NCBI GenBank assembly: GCA_022826885.1
Contig: JAJDUB010000034.1
Coordinates: 51,920-115,919, forward strand
Reading direction: 5' to 3'
DNA: 64,000 bases
Origin: Gammaproteobacteria bacterium
Lineage (GTDB): Bacteria > Pseudomonadota > Gammaproteobacteria > Eutrophobiales > Eutrophobiaceae
Below, piece by piece: positions 43,932 through 52,126 of this stretch. The stretch's first letter is position 1; each line of letters begins with the position of its first letter. The notes below the pieces were generated by a model. That model had not been told where the DNA came from and did no database searches. It saw only the letters and a list, made by a program, of their open reading frames with translations. A program made the translations under genes and the position numbers.

Positions 43932-45902
43932 TTAGTTCAGTGGAAATGATTGCTCTATTGTACGTGAAATCTGCCTGAAGTAACGACTGAAATCACGGGC
44001 ATGGCGCGTGCGCGAGCCGGCCAACAATATTTCTGAACCTGAATCCCCGGGCCTGACGATCGCCCATAGCCGTTGATGAGGAACGTAGAATAACAGGAAC
44101 ACCCCGGCAATCAGCAGGCTGAATCCCAGGTATACCCACTTGGCGCCCGGCGCGCGTGCGATTTGCAGTCCCGACGCTTCCACGTGTTCGAAGTCCGTCA
44201 ATTGCAGGTAGTAAGGGGAGCCGTACTGGTGCAGGGCCGATAAGGTGATGATGGCGTCGTTGAGAAACTGTATATCCCTGTCCGATATATCATCGGCGTC
44301 CATACCGGCATCAGCGAGCATGGCCAGGTAAGCCTGCTCCAGCCCGAAGCGCAGGATTTTCATCGATGCGCTGTTCACGGTCCGGGCAGTCTCCTCATCC
44401 ATGGCGGGGTCGACCTGTTGTTGCAGTAACGGGAAGCCCCCGTCCAGGAACAGGCGGACGATCCGCAACGTCACATTACTGACGTCCTGTCCGGTGATTT
44501 TTCCGTCAAGATCAGCCCCCGCCAGCAGGGTGGCCTGCCTGTCGGCATAAATGCGCATGAGCCTTTCAGTGTCCTGTAATGTGTCAAGCAACGCCAGGAA
44601 ACGGTCCGGCGAACCATCATCGTCCGCGGGGATGTGCAGGTAGCGAAACTCCTCATCGAGTGAGGAACGCACGCCGCTCAACAGGAATTCCCGCCCCTCC
44701 AGTGTTATGGGATACATGTAGTTGAGGTATTCGTTTGCCCGTCCGTCGGTGCGGCGCAGTTTGAAATTAACGCTGGGACCGAAATCGCGGAATTTTTTGT
44801 CAATGGCCGGGTCCTCATTGGGGAAGATATTGAACTTGCGGAATTCCTCCATTTCCAACTGGTAATTCTCGCCGTTGTGATCCAGGCTGACAGACCGGTT
44901 CACGTTTATCGTATGGTGGAGAACCCCGGAAGAAGCCAGGTCGTGCAGCGTGAAATCGAGTTTCGAGCCGCCGTCGCCGAAACTGGCCTGGTAAATGGTA
45001 TAACCCCTGTAGTTGAGCGGATGATTGACGGCGATGGTCTTTGCCATGCGCCGCTCGCCGTCCTGGATGACCAGGTCGCTTTCGAAGGACTTGGGTTGGC
45101 CGCCGGGGTAGTGTTCCACCCGGAAATCCTCAAGCAATATGATGAACGGCAGGGGTTGCACCAGGTAGCCGGCGCCCAGGTTGACGAAGGCGGCGCCCGC
45201 GGCGCGGCCTTCGGGTATGGAAACGCTGGCGCGGAACGAAGTATTGTTTACCGGCAGCTTGCTCTTGTCCGGTATCCGGCTGATGGGCAGGTCCCTGGTT
45301 TCCGCCTGCAACTGCCCGCGCAGGGACTGGATTTTCAGTGGAACGTTACTGTCCAGAAATCCGCCGATGCAGATGATTACCACCGCGCAGTGCGTAAACA
45401 GGTAACCGAAACGGTTGCCTGCGCCTTTCATGGCCGCCAGGGTGGTGCGGTCTTCATGGCGCTTAATCCGGTACCTGAAACCGAGGCGTTTGAGGCACGC
45501 CGCCAGTTTCGTAACCGCCTCTTCATGGGCAAGGCCGGTGCGCATTCGGGTGTTGTGCGCCAGGTTGAGCAACTGTGCTTCCTGCATGTCTTCCCGGTAC
45601 TGTTTGAGGGTGGCGAGGACCCTGGGGGTGTTGCGATAAAGACAGATACTGGTGGTCGTCACCAGGAACGCCAGGATCAGGATGAACCAGCCACTGGAAT
45701 AGATATCGTACAGTCCAAGTCGTTCGAAGACGCCGTGCCAGAATGGACCGAATTTGACTATGTAGTTCTGGTACGGTTCGTTCTGCTTCAGGATGGTGCC
45801 GATAACGGATGCCAGCGCCAGCGCAACGAACAGGGTGATGGCCAGGTTCATCGAACCGAGGAACCGTAACCACGATGTCAGCCTGGCGGGAGTAGTTGCC
45901 AC
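43932..45902 (-). CDS. resB: Cytochrome c biogenesis protein ResB (System II)
   Basis: About 656 residues. Four membrane helices are visible, including LRFLGSMNLAITLFVALALASVIGT, YSSGWFILILAFLVTTTSICLYRNTPR and WVYLGFSLLIAGVFLLFYVPHQRLWA, with a large periplasmic domain between. The frame continues to 46007 but this would overlap the cytochrome c4 gene by 65 bp; a GTG at 45902 is taken as start, with the ATG at the MNLAITL position as an alternative. It forms the haem-delivery complex with CcsB. Confidence 0.88.
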   Translation of the reverse strand: MATTPARLTSWLRFLGSMNLAITLFVALALASVIGTILKQNEPYQNYIVKFGPFWHGVFERLGLYDIYSSGWFILILAFLVTTTSICLYRNTPRVLATLKQYREDMQEAQLLNLAHNTRMRTGLAHEEAVTKLAACLKRLGFRYRIKRHEDRTTLAAMKGAGNRFGYLFTHCAVVIICIGGFLDSNVPLKIQSLRGQLQAETRDLPISRIPDKSKLPVNNTSFRASVSIPEGRAAGAAFVNLGAGYLVQPLPFIILLEDFRVEHYPGGQPKSFESDLVIQDGERRMAKTIAVNHPLNYRGYTIYQASFGDGGSKLDFTLHDLASSGVLHHTINVNRSVSLDHNGENYQLEMEEFRKFNIFPNEDPAIDKKFRDFGPSVNFKLRRTDGRANEYLNYMYPITLEGREFLLSGVRSSLDEEFRYLHIPADDDGSPDRFLALLDTLQDTERLMRIYADRQATLLAGADLDGKITGQDVSNVTLRIVRLFLDGGFPLLQQQVDPAMDEETARTVNSASMKILRFGLEQAYLAMLADAGMDADDISDRDIQFLNDAIITLSALHQYGSPYYLQLTDFEHVEASGLQIARAPGAKWVYLGFSLLIAGVFLLFYVPHQRLWAIVRPGDSGSEILLAGSRTRHARDFSRYFRQISRTIEQSFPLN

Positions 45903-45942
45903 TGTTCCCGTGAAGGTGTCAGGATATGCCGGCAGCCGGTCG

Positions 45943-46545
45943 TCAGTGCAGTCCCTGGAGGTAATCGGCGACGGCTTCGATACTGTCGTTGGACATCCTC
46001 CCGGCAATGTCGCGCATGATACCGTTGCGGTCGTTGGCGCGGTCCTCGGCCTTGAATGCCTTCAATTGTAATTCCGTGTACTCTGCGTGCTGAGCATTGA
46101 TCCTCGGGTAGTTCGCGGCGGGATTGCCTGTGCCGGCAGGACCGTGGCAGGCCATGCACGCTGCGAGGCCCATTGTGGCGTCACCGGCGCGATACAGGCG
46201 TTCCCCTGCTTCCAGGCTCTCCGGCCGGGTCTGTCCTGTGCGTGGTTTCAGGCTGGCGTAATACACCGCCAGGTCGGCAATATCCTGGTCACTCAGGGAC
46301 ATGACAAGGGGCGCCATCTGGTCGTTTTTCCTGTGTCCGGAGCGGTAGTCTTCCAGTTGTTTCCTGATATATTCGGCATGCTGGCCGGCCAGGTTGGGCC
46401 ATGTCGGGTTGTTGCTGTTACCGTCGGGGCCATGGCAGACGACGCATGTTGCCGCCTTCTGCCTGCCTGCTTCGACATTTCCCGCTGCAAGGAGAGTCAA
46501 TGGGAGCAACATGAGGGTCAGTCCGCATATCAGTTTGTTAAACAT
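45943..46545 (-). CDS. Dihaem cytochrome c4
   Basis: A 200-residue protein with signal peptide (LICGLTLMLLPLTLLAAG) and two similar haem domains. The first has CVVCHGPDGNSNNPTWPNLAGQHAEYI, the second CMACHGPAGTGNPAANYPRINAQHAEY. Each ends with a Met-containing ligand loop (MAPLVMSLSDQDIADLAVYYA, IMRDIAGRMSNDSIEAVADYL). It is a periplasmic electron carrier to cytochrome oxidases. It precedes the resB-ccsB maturation genes, which would load its haems. Confidence 0.95.
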   Translation of the reverse strand: MFNKLICGLTLMLLPLTLLAAGNVEAGRQKAATCVVCHGPDGNSNNPTWPNLAGQHAEYIRKQLEDYRSGHRKNDQMAPLVMSLSDQDIADLAVYYASLKPRTGQTRPESLEAGERLYRAGDATMGLAACMACHGPAGTGNPAANYPRINAQHAEYTELQLKAFKAEDRANDRNGIMRDIAGRMSNDSIEAVADYLQGLH

Positions 46546-46640
46546 CCGAAGTTACCAGAATTTTTTTTGCGAAAGGCGCTATCTTACAGAATAATTGGCA
46601 GAAGTGGGTAGCCTGAGGGGTATTATTTCCACTGCAAACC

Positions 46641-47318
46641 ATGAACAACAACTCATATCATAACACCGTTTACCTTCACAGTGCGCACCGGTTGGCGCAG
46701 TTGCCTGCCGACGCGGGAAGGGAAGCCGTCTTTGCCGGCCGCTCGAACGCCGGGAAATCGAGCGTGATTAATGCCCTCGCGGGCCAGAAAAAACTTGCAC
46801 GAACAAGCAGACAGCCGGGGCGTACCCGGCAGATCAATTTTTTTGCCGTCGACCATGATACCCGCCTCGTGGATTTACCAGGGTACGGCTATGCCAGGGC
46901 GCCGGGTTCCCTGAGACAACACTGGGGACAACTTATCAATGCTTACCTGGAGCGGCGCCGGTGCCTGGCAGGACTGATCCTCATCGTCGATATCAGGCGT
47001 TGCCTGACCGAACCTGACGTGCAGATGCTGGACTGGTGTGAGAATAAAAACCTGCCGGCACACATCCTGTTGAACAAGGCGGACAAACTTTCCCGCAGCG
47101 CCGGCAGGCAGGCGCTGGCAACGGTCGCGCGGGACCTTGGAGAGAATACCGGCGTTCAACTGTTTTCAGCCGCAAAAAAACAGGGACTGGATGAATTGTG
47201 CGGGGTGCTGGATGAATGGCTGAAAAAAAATGGCCCCGGAGGTCATAAGGGGGAGGGAGGTCCACCGGGGCCAGCAAACCCGGCTGAGGGTAACCGGGGT
47301 TCGTTAAGGATCACGTAA
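46641..47318 (+). CDS. engB: Ribosome biogenesis GTPase EngB (YihA/YsxC)
   Basis: A 225-residue TRAFAC GTPase. P-loop GRSNAGKSSVINAL, switch region TSRQPGRTRQINFF, G3 DLPGYGYARAP, G4 NKADKLS and G5 FSAAKKQG are in order. It assists assembly of the 50S subunit. The last 20 or so residues are Gly- and Pro-rich. Divergent from cytochrome c4, as in other Gammaproteobacteria, but polA is not the next gene here. A hairpin with a T-run follows. Confidence 0.95.
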   Translation: MNNNSYHNTVYLHSAHRLAQLPADAGREAVFAGRSNAGKSSVINALAGQKKLARTSRQPGRTRQINFFAVDHDTRLVDLPGYGYARAPGSLRQHWGQLINAYLERRRCLAGLILIVDIRRCLTEPDVQMLDWCENKNLPAHILLNKADKLSRSAGRQALATVARDLGENTGVQLFSAAKKQGLDELCGVLDEWLKKNGPGGHKGEGGPPGPANPAEGNRGSLRIT

Positions 47319-47356
47319 CGTCCTTCGCTTATTGAGACCCCAATGGCATGAAAAAG

Positions 47357-47386
47357 TTCCGGTTCCATGTGGAAACGGAATTTTTA
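47357..47386 (+). terminator. Rho-independent terminator after engB
   Basis: Hairpin TTCCGGTTCCA-tg-TGGAAACGGAA with one G-A mismatch, followed directly by TTTTTAT. It lies about 40 bases past the engB stop on the coding strand, preceded by an A-run. This fits a terminator of engB or of a short transcript in the gap. Confidence 0.78.
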
Positions 47387-47748
47387 TGCACAGATCGGGT
47401 TGTATCGGGAGGGTACTGCAGCAAAGCGCGGGCAGTTATGCCGCAAGCGCACAATAAATCGACTAACTATTTGAAATATAAGGAGTTTATTTAAGTGTTC
47501 AAATTTTAACAGTTTTGTCACAAATCCAGTATTTTTCCGTATCTTCTGTCCTGCTCTCCCACTGTATCCACAAAGTTATCCACAGAAAATGTGGATAACA
47601 AATTAACTTCAATTATGACAAGCAGTTATGTTTTCAAACGTAGAATCTATGTCAAAGAAGTACGCTAACTTGGAGGGACAAAAAAGCTGCGGGACAGTTG
47701 TTGTCTTACTGACACAGGTAGTTCTATTATGCTGCATTGACCCCGGAA
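47387..47748. other. AT-rich intergenic region with DnaA-box cluster
   Basis: A gap of about 360 bp with no supported gene. Bases 47440-47560 are AT-rich. At 47576-47584 is TTATCCACA and at 47590-47598 its inverse TGTGGATAA, both perfect DnaA boxes five bases apart; GTATCCACA at 47564-47572 is a third, one base off. The cluster may mark a DnaA-binding regulatory site. It may also include the rpmE promoter on the minus strand. Evidence for an origin is insufficient. Confidence 0.55.
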
Positions 47749-47949
47749 TCACATGCTGTATTTACGGTTGAATTTGTCCACCCGGCCGGCCGTATCCAGG
47801 ATCTTCTGTTTACCGGAATAAAACGGATGGCACAGGGAACACACTTCTATGTGCAGATCACCCTTGAGGGTTGACTGGGTTGTGAACGTATTGCCGCAAC
47901 TGCAGGTGACGTTGATTTCATTGTATGCTGGATGAATATCGGCTTTCAT
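47749..47949 (-). CDS. rpmE: 50S ribosomal protein L31
   Basis: A 66-residue protein, [22 protein letters not shown] and on, ending [11 protein letters not shown]. Four cysteines arranged as C-x-C and C-x-x-C bind zinc, so this is the zinc form (type A), distinct from the Cys-less ykgM paralogue. The frame opens at 47967, but MKADIHP is the family start. No priA neighbour is present. Confidence 0.96.
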   Translation of the reverse strand: MKADIHPAYNEINVTCSCGNTFTTQSTLKGDLHIEVCSLCHPFYSGKQKILDTAGRVDKFNRKYSM

Positions 47950-48042
47950 CGTTGACCCCTGTTTCATTTCCGGGCGCTGATTGTAGTAGAAACATCCAGG
48001 CAGTGCAATAGATATGCAGGCGAGATAACTGTTTTCCCGGTT

Positions 48043-48813
48043 TCACAACCTGAATTCCGCAACAACGGGCGTATGGTCCGAAGGCCGCTGCTGTTGCCTT
48101 GGCGCAATGTCAATCCAACTGTCGGCGCAACAGCCGCTGAGCGCGGTTGACGCCAGTACCAGATCGATGCGCAGCCCTCGATTATGGGCAAAATCGCCTG
48201 CACGGTAATCCCACCACGAAAAAGACTCCTGTTCCTGTTCGAACAGACGGAAGGTGTCCGCAAGACCGCGGCCCTGAAGCCCGGCCAGGGCATCCCGTTC
48301 CCGTTTGCTGCAATGAATCCTGTCGCGCCATGCCTCAGGGTCGTGAACATCGGCATCGGTGGGCGTGATATTGAAATCACCGAGCAGGATGAGATTGTCA
48401 TGTCGGCGCAGAAGGTCCTGAGTGAATTCGTCAAGCCGCGCGATCCAGTCCAGTTTGTAACCGTATTTGTCTGAGCCGACTTCGGAACCGTTGGGAACGT
48501 AGAGATCCAGCACACAGACATCATCAACCAGTGCGCACAGCACGCGTTTTTGAGGGTCTTCCATACCGGGCAGACCGGTGTGCAGCACCTGTGCCGGGTT
48601 TCTGCTCGCGATGGCGACGCCGTTGTAGGTTTTTTGTCCGGAAAAAACCACCTGGTAACCTGTCTCGTGAAACGCATGGACGGGGAAATTTTCATCCTGG
48701 GTCTTGGTTTCCTGTAAGGCCAGCACGTCCGGCCGATGGGTATCCAGCCACTGCAATACCTGCGGCAGGCGCACCTTCAGGGAATTGACGTTCCAGCTTG
48801 CTATGGTCCACAT
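48043..48813 (-). CDS. xth: Exodeoxyribonuclease III
   Basis: A 256-residue AP endonuclease/3'-exonuclease. Active-site residues: Asn in WNVNSLK, Glu in ALQETK, Tyr in LDLYVPNG, Asp/Asn in GDFNITPTDADV, and Asp-His at PSDHTPVVAEF. KQEREALAG-like SKRERDALAG and SWWDYRAGDFAHNRGLRIDLV match the XthA class. It repairs abasic sites. It is a second, more typical copy beside the one at 8.0 kb. It is 32 bp past the prlC stop and shares the palindrome there. Confidence 0.94.
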   Translation of the reverse strand: MWTIASWNVNSLKVRLPQVLQWLDTHRPDVLALQETKTQDENFPVHAFHETGYQVVFSGQKTYNGVAIASRNPAQVLHTGLPGMEDPQKRVLCALVDDVCVLDLYVPNGSEVGSDKYGYKLDWIARLDEFTQDLLRRHDNLILLGDFNITPTDADVHDPEAWRDRIHCSKRERDALAGLQGRGLADTFRLFEQEQESFSWWDYRAGDFAHNRGLRIDLVLASTALSGCCADSWIDIAPRQQQRPSDHTPVVAEFRL

Positions 48814-48834
48814 GGGAATAGTCGTTTAGAGAAA

Positions 48835-48859
48835 GGGGACAGATTTCAAATCTGTCCCC
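48835..48859. repeat. 25-bp perfect palindrome at the prlC 3' end
   Basis: Arms GGGGACAGATTT and the exact complement around a C. On the minus strand its first arm encodes the last residues of PrlC (R, G, Q, I) and the TGA stop lies at its centre. Same family as 1583, 10759 and 28543. Confidence 0.72.
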
Positions 48860-50900
48860 GGTCGGCTGAAATTCCCGAATGCCGCAGCAAAGCGTCAATT
48901 TCAGGTTTGCGACCGCGGAACTCGACAAACAGATCCATTGGCTCCCGCGAGCCTCCCTGTTCCAGGATGGTGTGGAGAAAGTCCCTGCCGGTGGCGCTAT
49001 CGAAAATCCCGTTTTCCTCAAAGCGCGAGAAGGCATCTGCGGAAAGGACTTCGGCCCACTTGTAGCTGTAATATCCTGCGGCGTAACCCCCGGCGAAAAT
49101 ATGACCGAAACTATGTTGAAAACGATTGTCTGGCGGTGCCTTGATGACGGCGACCGCGCGCCTGACCTCATCCAGCAAGGACTGGATATCGTCAATATCA
49201 TGACCGCGTTGCTCATAGTGCAGGCGAAAGTCAAACAGGGCCAGTTCCAGTTGCCTCACCATGTGCATACCGGCATGGAAGGTCCTGGCCTGTTGCATCT
49301 TTTCGAACAAGTCTGTTGGAAGTGGTTCCCCGGTCTGGTGATGGCGCGCAAACAGGTCCAGGGATTCCCGTTCCCAACACCAGTTTTCCAGGAACTGGCT
49401 GGGCAGTTCCACCGCATCCCACGGCACACCGTTAATTCCCGATACGCCGGCATAATCGATCAACGTCAAAATATGGTGCAGCCCGTGGCCGAATTCATGG
49501 AACAGGGTAAGCACCTCGTCGTGGGTAAGCAGGGATGGTTTGCCGGATACCGGCGGGGTGAAGTTACAGGTCAGGTAGGCCACCGGTGACTGTACGGCGC
49601 CGTTGTTCAGCCTGCGAATCACGCACTCATCCATCCAGGCGCCGCCGCGCTTGTGCGGGCGCGCATACAGGTCAAGATAAAACCCGCCGCGCAGCCGCCC
49701 GCCGTCGTCCCTTATCTCAAAGAACCTTACGTCAGGGTCCCAGGTTTCTATCCCTTCCCTGCTCGAAATGCTGAGACCGTACAAGCGGTTGACCACGGAG
49801 AACAACCCTTCAACCACCTGGTCTGCCGGGAAATAGGGCCGCAAGTCCTCCTGGGAGAAATCGAACCTCTTTTGCCTGAGTTTTTCCGAGTAATAGGGAA
49901 TGTCCCAGGCCTGCAAATCCTGCAGGCCGTATTCTTCAGCCGCAAATTTCTCCAGGTCAGCCAGTTCCTGCTGTGCTACCGACGTGCTGCGCGCGGCCAG
50001 GTCATACAGGAAGACCATGACGTCATCCGGTGCGTCCGCCATTTTTTTTACCAGAGAGTATTCCGCGTAGTTCCGGTAACCCAGCAATGCCGCGAGTTCC
50101 TGTCTCAACGACAGGATCTCCGTCATCAGCGGTCCATTGTCCCACCTCCCGGCATTGGGACCCAGTTCCGATGCGCGGGTGTTGTAGGCGGTGTACATCT
50201 CCTGCCGGAACTGCCTGTCGTCTGCATAGGTCATGACCGGTTGATAAGAGGGATACTCCAGCGTGAACAACCAGCCTGCCTGGTCCCGCCGACGCGCGGT
50301 CTCTGCTGCCAGTTCAAACGCGGTATCGGGCAAACCGCCAAGCAGCGCTTTGTCCGTAACCGGCCGGGTCCAGCCGTGGGTGGCGTCCAGCAGGTTCTCT
50401 TCATAGCGAGTCTGCAGTTTTGAGAGTCGTTGCTGCAATTCCTTGTACCTGTCCTTATCCCGCTGTCCGAGGTCGATGCCCGACAGGCGGAAATCCCGCA
50501 GGGCATTACTGATAATCTTTTGCCGGGGGATGCCTATCCGGGAATATTCCTCGCCCTCGGCCAATGCCTTGCAGGCGTGGAACAGGTCTTCGTTCTGTCC
50601 CAGTTCGGTGGCGTGATCGGTCAATTTGGGCAGGCACGCGTTATAGGCCTGGCGCAGGTCATCGTTATCGGCCACCGAGTGCAGGTGACTGACGGGCGAC
50701 CAGGCACGGTTGATTTGATCATCCTTGTCTTCCAGGGGCTGGAATAAGGTTTCCCATGTGTGTTCTTCAGCTTTATCAAGTACAGACCGCAACAAGACGC
50801 GGTGTTCTTCCAGCAGTTGGTCGATGGCCGGTTCAATGTGTTTCGGTCTGATACGGCCGAATGCCGGCAGCGTCAGGTTTTCAAGTAACGGATTAGACAT
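48846..50900 (-). CDS. prlC: Oligopeptidase A
   Basis: A 684-residue M3-family zinc metallopeptidase. The metal motif is HEFGHGLHH near residue 470, with the downstream Glu in the following helix. The start SNPLLENLTLPAFGRIRPKHIEPAI and DECVIRR, GGYAAGYYSYKWAEVLSADAF and the C-terminal FVEFRGRKPEIDALLRHSGI are family features. It degrades short peptides, including signal peptides, in the cytosol. The last few residues are written by an inserted palindrome. Confidence 0.95.
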   Translation of the reverse strand: MSNPLLENLTLPAFGRIRPKHIEPAIDQLLEEHRVLLRSVLDKAEEHTWETLFQPLEDKDDQINRAWSPVSHLHSVADNDDLRQAYNACLPKLTDHATELGQNEDLFHACKALAEGEEYSRIGIPRQKIISNALRDFRLSGIDLGQRDKDRYKELQQRLSKLQTRYEENLLDATHGWTRPVTDKALLGGLPDTAFELAAETARRRDQAGWLFTLEYPSYQPVMTYADDRQFRQEMYTAYNTRASELGPNAGRWDNGPLMTEILSLRQELAALLGYRNYAEYSLVKKMADAPDDVMVFLYDLAARSTSVAQQELADLEKFAAEEYGLQDLQAWDIPYYSEKLRQKRFDFSQEDLRPYFPADQVVEGLFSVVNRLYGLSISSREGIETWDPDVRFFEIRDDGGRLRGGFYLDLYARPHKRGGAWMDECVIRRLNNGAVQSPVAYLTCNFTPPVSGKPSLLTHDEVLTLFHEFGHGLHHILTLIDYAGVSGINGVPWDAVELPSQFLENWCWERESLDLFARHHQTGEPLPTDLFEKMQQARTFHAGMHMVRQLELALFDFRLHYEQRGHDIDDIQSLLDEVRRAVAVIKAPPDNRFQHSFGHIFAGGYAAGYYSYKWAEVLSADAFSRFEENGIFDSATGRDFLHTILEQGGSREPMDLFVEFRGRKPEIDALLRHSGISADRGQI

Positions 50901-50910
50901 GTTCTGATAT

Positions 50911-50933
50911 TAATAATGAGAATTATTTTCATT
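50911..50933. promoter_or_regulatory. Fur-box-like site between prlC and bfr
   Basis: TAATAATGAGAATTATTTTCATT resembles the Fur consensus of repeated NAT-A/T-AT hexamers. It lies just after the prlC start on one side and about 150 bp before the bfr ATG on the other, so it could regulate either. Iron context of bfr supports it. Confidence 0.55.
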
Positions 50934-51080
50934 TATAAATCAATAACTTATGGTTTACAGACAGAAATTTTCCTGTTATGATTCAATAAAAGTTTCGACG
51001 TATTGGGCAAAACGCCATTTTTTGTATCCACGGTGGAGACAGCTTGCGAGTTGCTCATAATTTATTTTCGGAGATCTATT

Positions 51081-51545
51081 ATGCAAGGTGACAAGAAAAT
51101 TATCGAGTACCTCAACAGGGTACTCAAGAATGAACTGACGGCGATCAACCAGTACTTCCTGCATGCCCGCATGTGGAAGGACTGGGGCCTGAATGAATTG
51201 AATGAGCATGAATACCATGAATCCGTTGATGAGATGAAACATGCCGACAAGCTCATCGAGCGGATCCTGTTCCTGGAGGGACTGCCGAACCTGCAGGACC
51301 TGGGCCGTCTGTTTATCGGTGAAAATACCGTGGAGATGCTGGAATGCGACCTGAAACAGGAAAATCTCGCCATACCCCTGTTACGGGAGGCCATAGCCTG
51401 TTGCGAGACCGAGCGGGATTATGTCAGCCGCGAAATCCTGGAAGATATCCTCGAAAATGAGGAGGAGCACGTGGACTGGCTGGAAACCCAGCTTGAACTT
51501 ATAGAAAAGGTCGGCCTGGAAAATTACCAGCAGTCCAAGATGTAA
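51081..51545 (+). CDS. bfr: Bacterioferritin
   Basis: A 154-residue iron-storage protein from [36 protein letters not shown]. The ferroxidase ligands Glu18, Glu51 and His54 and the haem-binding Met ([18 protein letters not shown]) are visible, as is the second ligand stretch [39 protein letters not shown] precedes the chosen ATG; the frame open to 51003 has no ribosome site. It stores iron as a 24-mer. The bfd gene follows. Confidence 0.96.
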   Translation: MQGDKKIIEYLNRVLKNELTAINQYFLHARMWKDWGLNELNEHEYHESVDEMKHADKLIERILFLEGLPNLQDLGRLFIGENTVEMLECDLKQENLAIPLLREAIACCETERDYVSREILEDILENEEEHVDWLETQLELIEKVGLENYQQSKM

Positions 51546-51591
51546 TCCGTCCCCATCGCGCCTGGAGCGGATCCTGAGGTGTGAGAATTCA

Positions 51592-51658
51592 GGGGTCAGA
51601 GTAAAATCGCAAGGTGCGTTGCAGGTGGCAGGGACAATGGTGATTTTACTCTGACCCC
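51592..51658. repeat. 67-bp inverted repeat between bfr and bfd
   Basis: Arms GGGGTCAGAGTAAAATC and the exact complement, separated by 33 bases. This outline is common for small non-autonomous elements of Gammaproteobacteria. The arms begin like the 25-bp palindrome family (GGGGNCAGA). No coding sequence lies inside. Confidence 0.72.
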
Positions 51659-51698
51659 ATCTGTCCGGCCCGGACAGCATATCGAAAAATATTTGTTG

Positions 51699-51715
51699 CA
51701 AATGATTCTCATTTG
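51699..51715 (+). promoter_or_regulatory. Fur box upstream of bfd
   Basis: CAAATGA-ttc-TCATTTG, a perfect palindrome with a 3-base centre that fits the Fur 7-x-7 model. It lies about 50 bp before the bfd ATG, where it would block transcription when iron is plentiful. In E. coli bfd is likewise Fur repressed. Confidence 0.72.
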
Positions 51716-51764
51716 TTTTACAATTCGTGTTACTAACCAATCTGCATGTAGAGAAAATTCTCAG

Positions 51765-51965
51765 ATGTACGTATGTGTGTGTAACGCGGTAACTGAAGGG
51801 CAAGTCAGGCAGGCCATAAACGAAGGCGCCCTGACGACGTACCAGGTCAGGCAAAAACTGGACGCCGAGCGCGTGTGCGGTTCCTGCGACGATTGCCTGG
51901 AAGACTACCTTGCCGAAGCATTCGTGTTTGCTTCCCACGGCCTCAGAACCGCTACAGTAAAATAA
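51765..51965 (+). CDS. bfd: Bacterioferritin-associated ferredoxin
   Basis: A 66-residue [2Fe-2S] protein from MYVCVCNAVTEGQVRQAINEGALTTYQVRQKL. The four cluster ligands are C-x-C near residue 4 and CGSCDDC near residue 40, the standard Bfd pattern. It reduces the haem of bacterioferritin to release iron. The frame open to 51693 overlaps the Fur box and is not used. Confidence 0.95.
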   Translation: MYVCVCNAVTEGQVRQAINEGALTTYQVRQKLDAERVCGSCDDCLEDYLAEAFVFASHGLRTATVK

Positions 51966-52050
51966 CTGCCGCCTGGCATCTCTCCTTCCCCCTTGTTCCT
52001 GTGAAAGCAGGAAAATCAGGCAAAACTACAAGGATCAGGGTTGCAAATAC

Positions 52051-52072
52051 AAATGAGAATAATTATTATTTG
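52051..52072 (+). promoter_or_regulatory. Fur box upstream of the TonB receptor
   Basis: AAATGAGAATAATTATTATT is a strong match to the Fur consensus with overlapping hexamers (AATGAGAATAATTATTATTT). It lies about 55 bp before the receptor start, in promoter position. Confidence 0.72.
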
Positions 52073-52126
52073 CATCACGTCTCGTATTAATGTAACATCG
52101 GTTCACGATACAACAAAAAAATTAAC

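Noticed and set aside
47440..47600. Chromosomal replication origin
   Set aside because: Three DnaA-like boxes and AT-rich DNA are present, but dnaA, dnaN, gyrB, rpmH or gidA are not nearby and no skew can be measured here. Kept only as a DnaA-box cluster.
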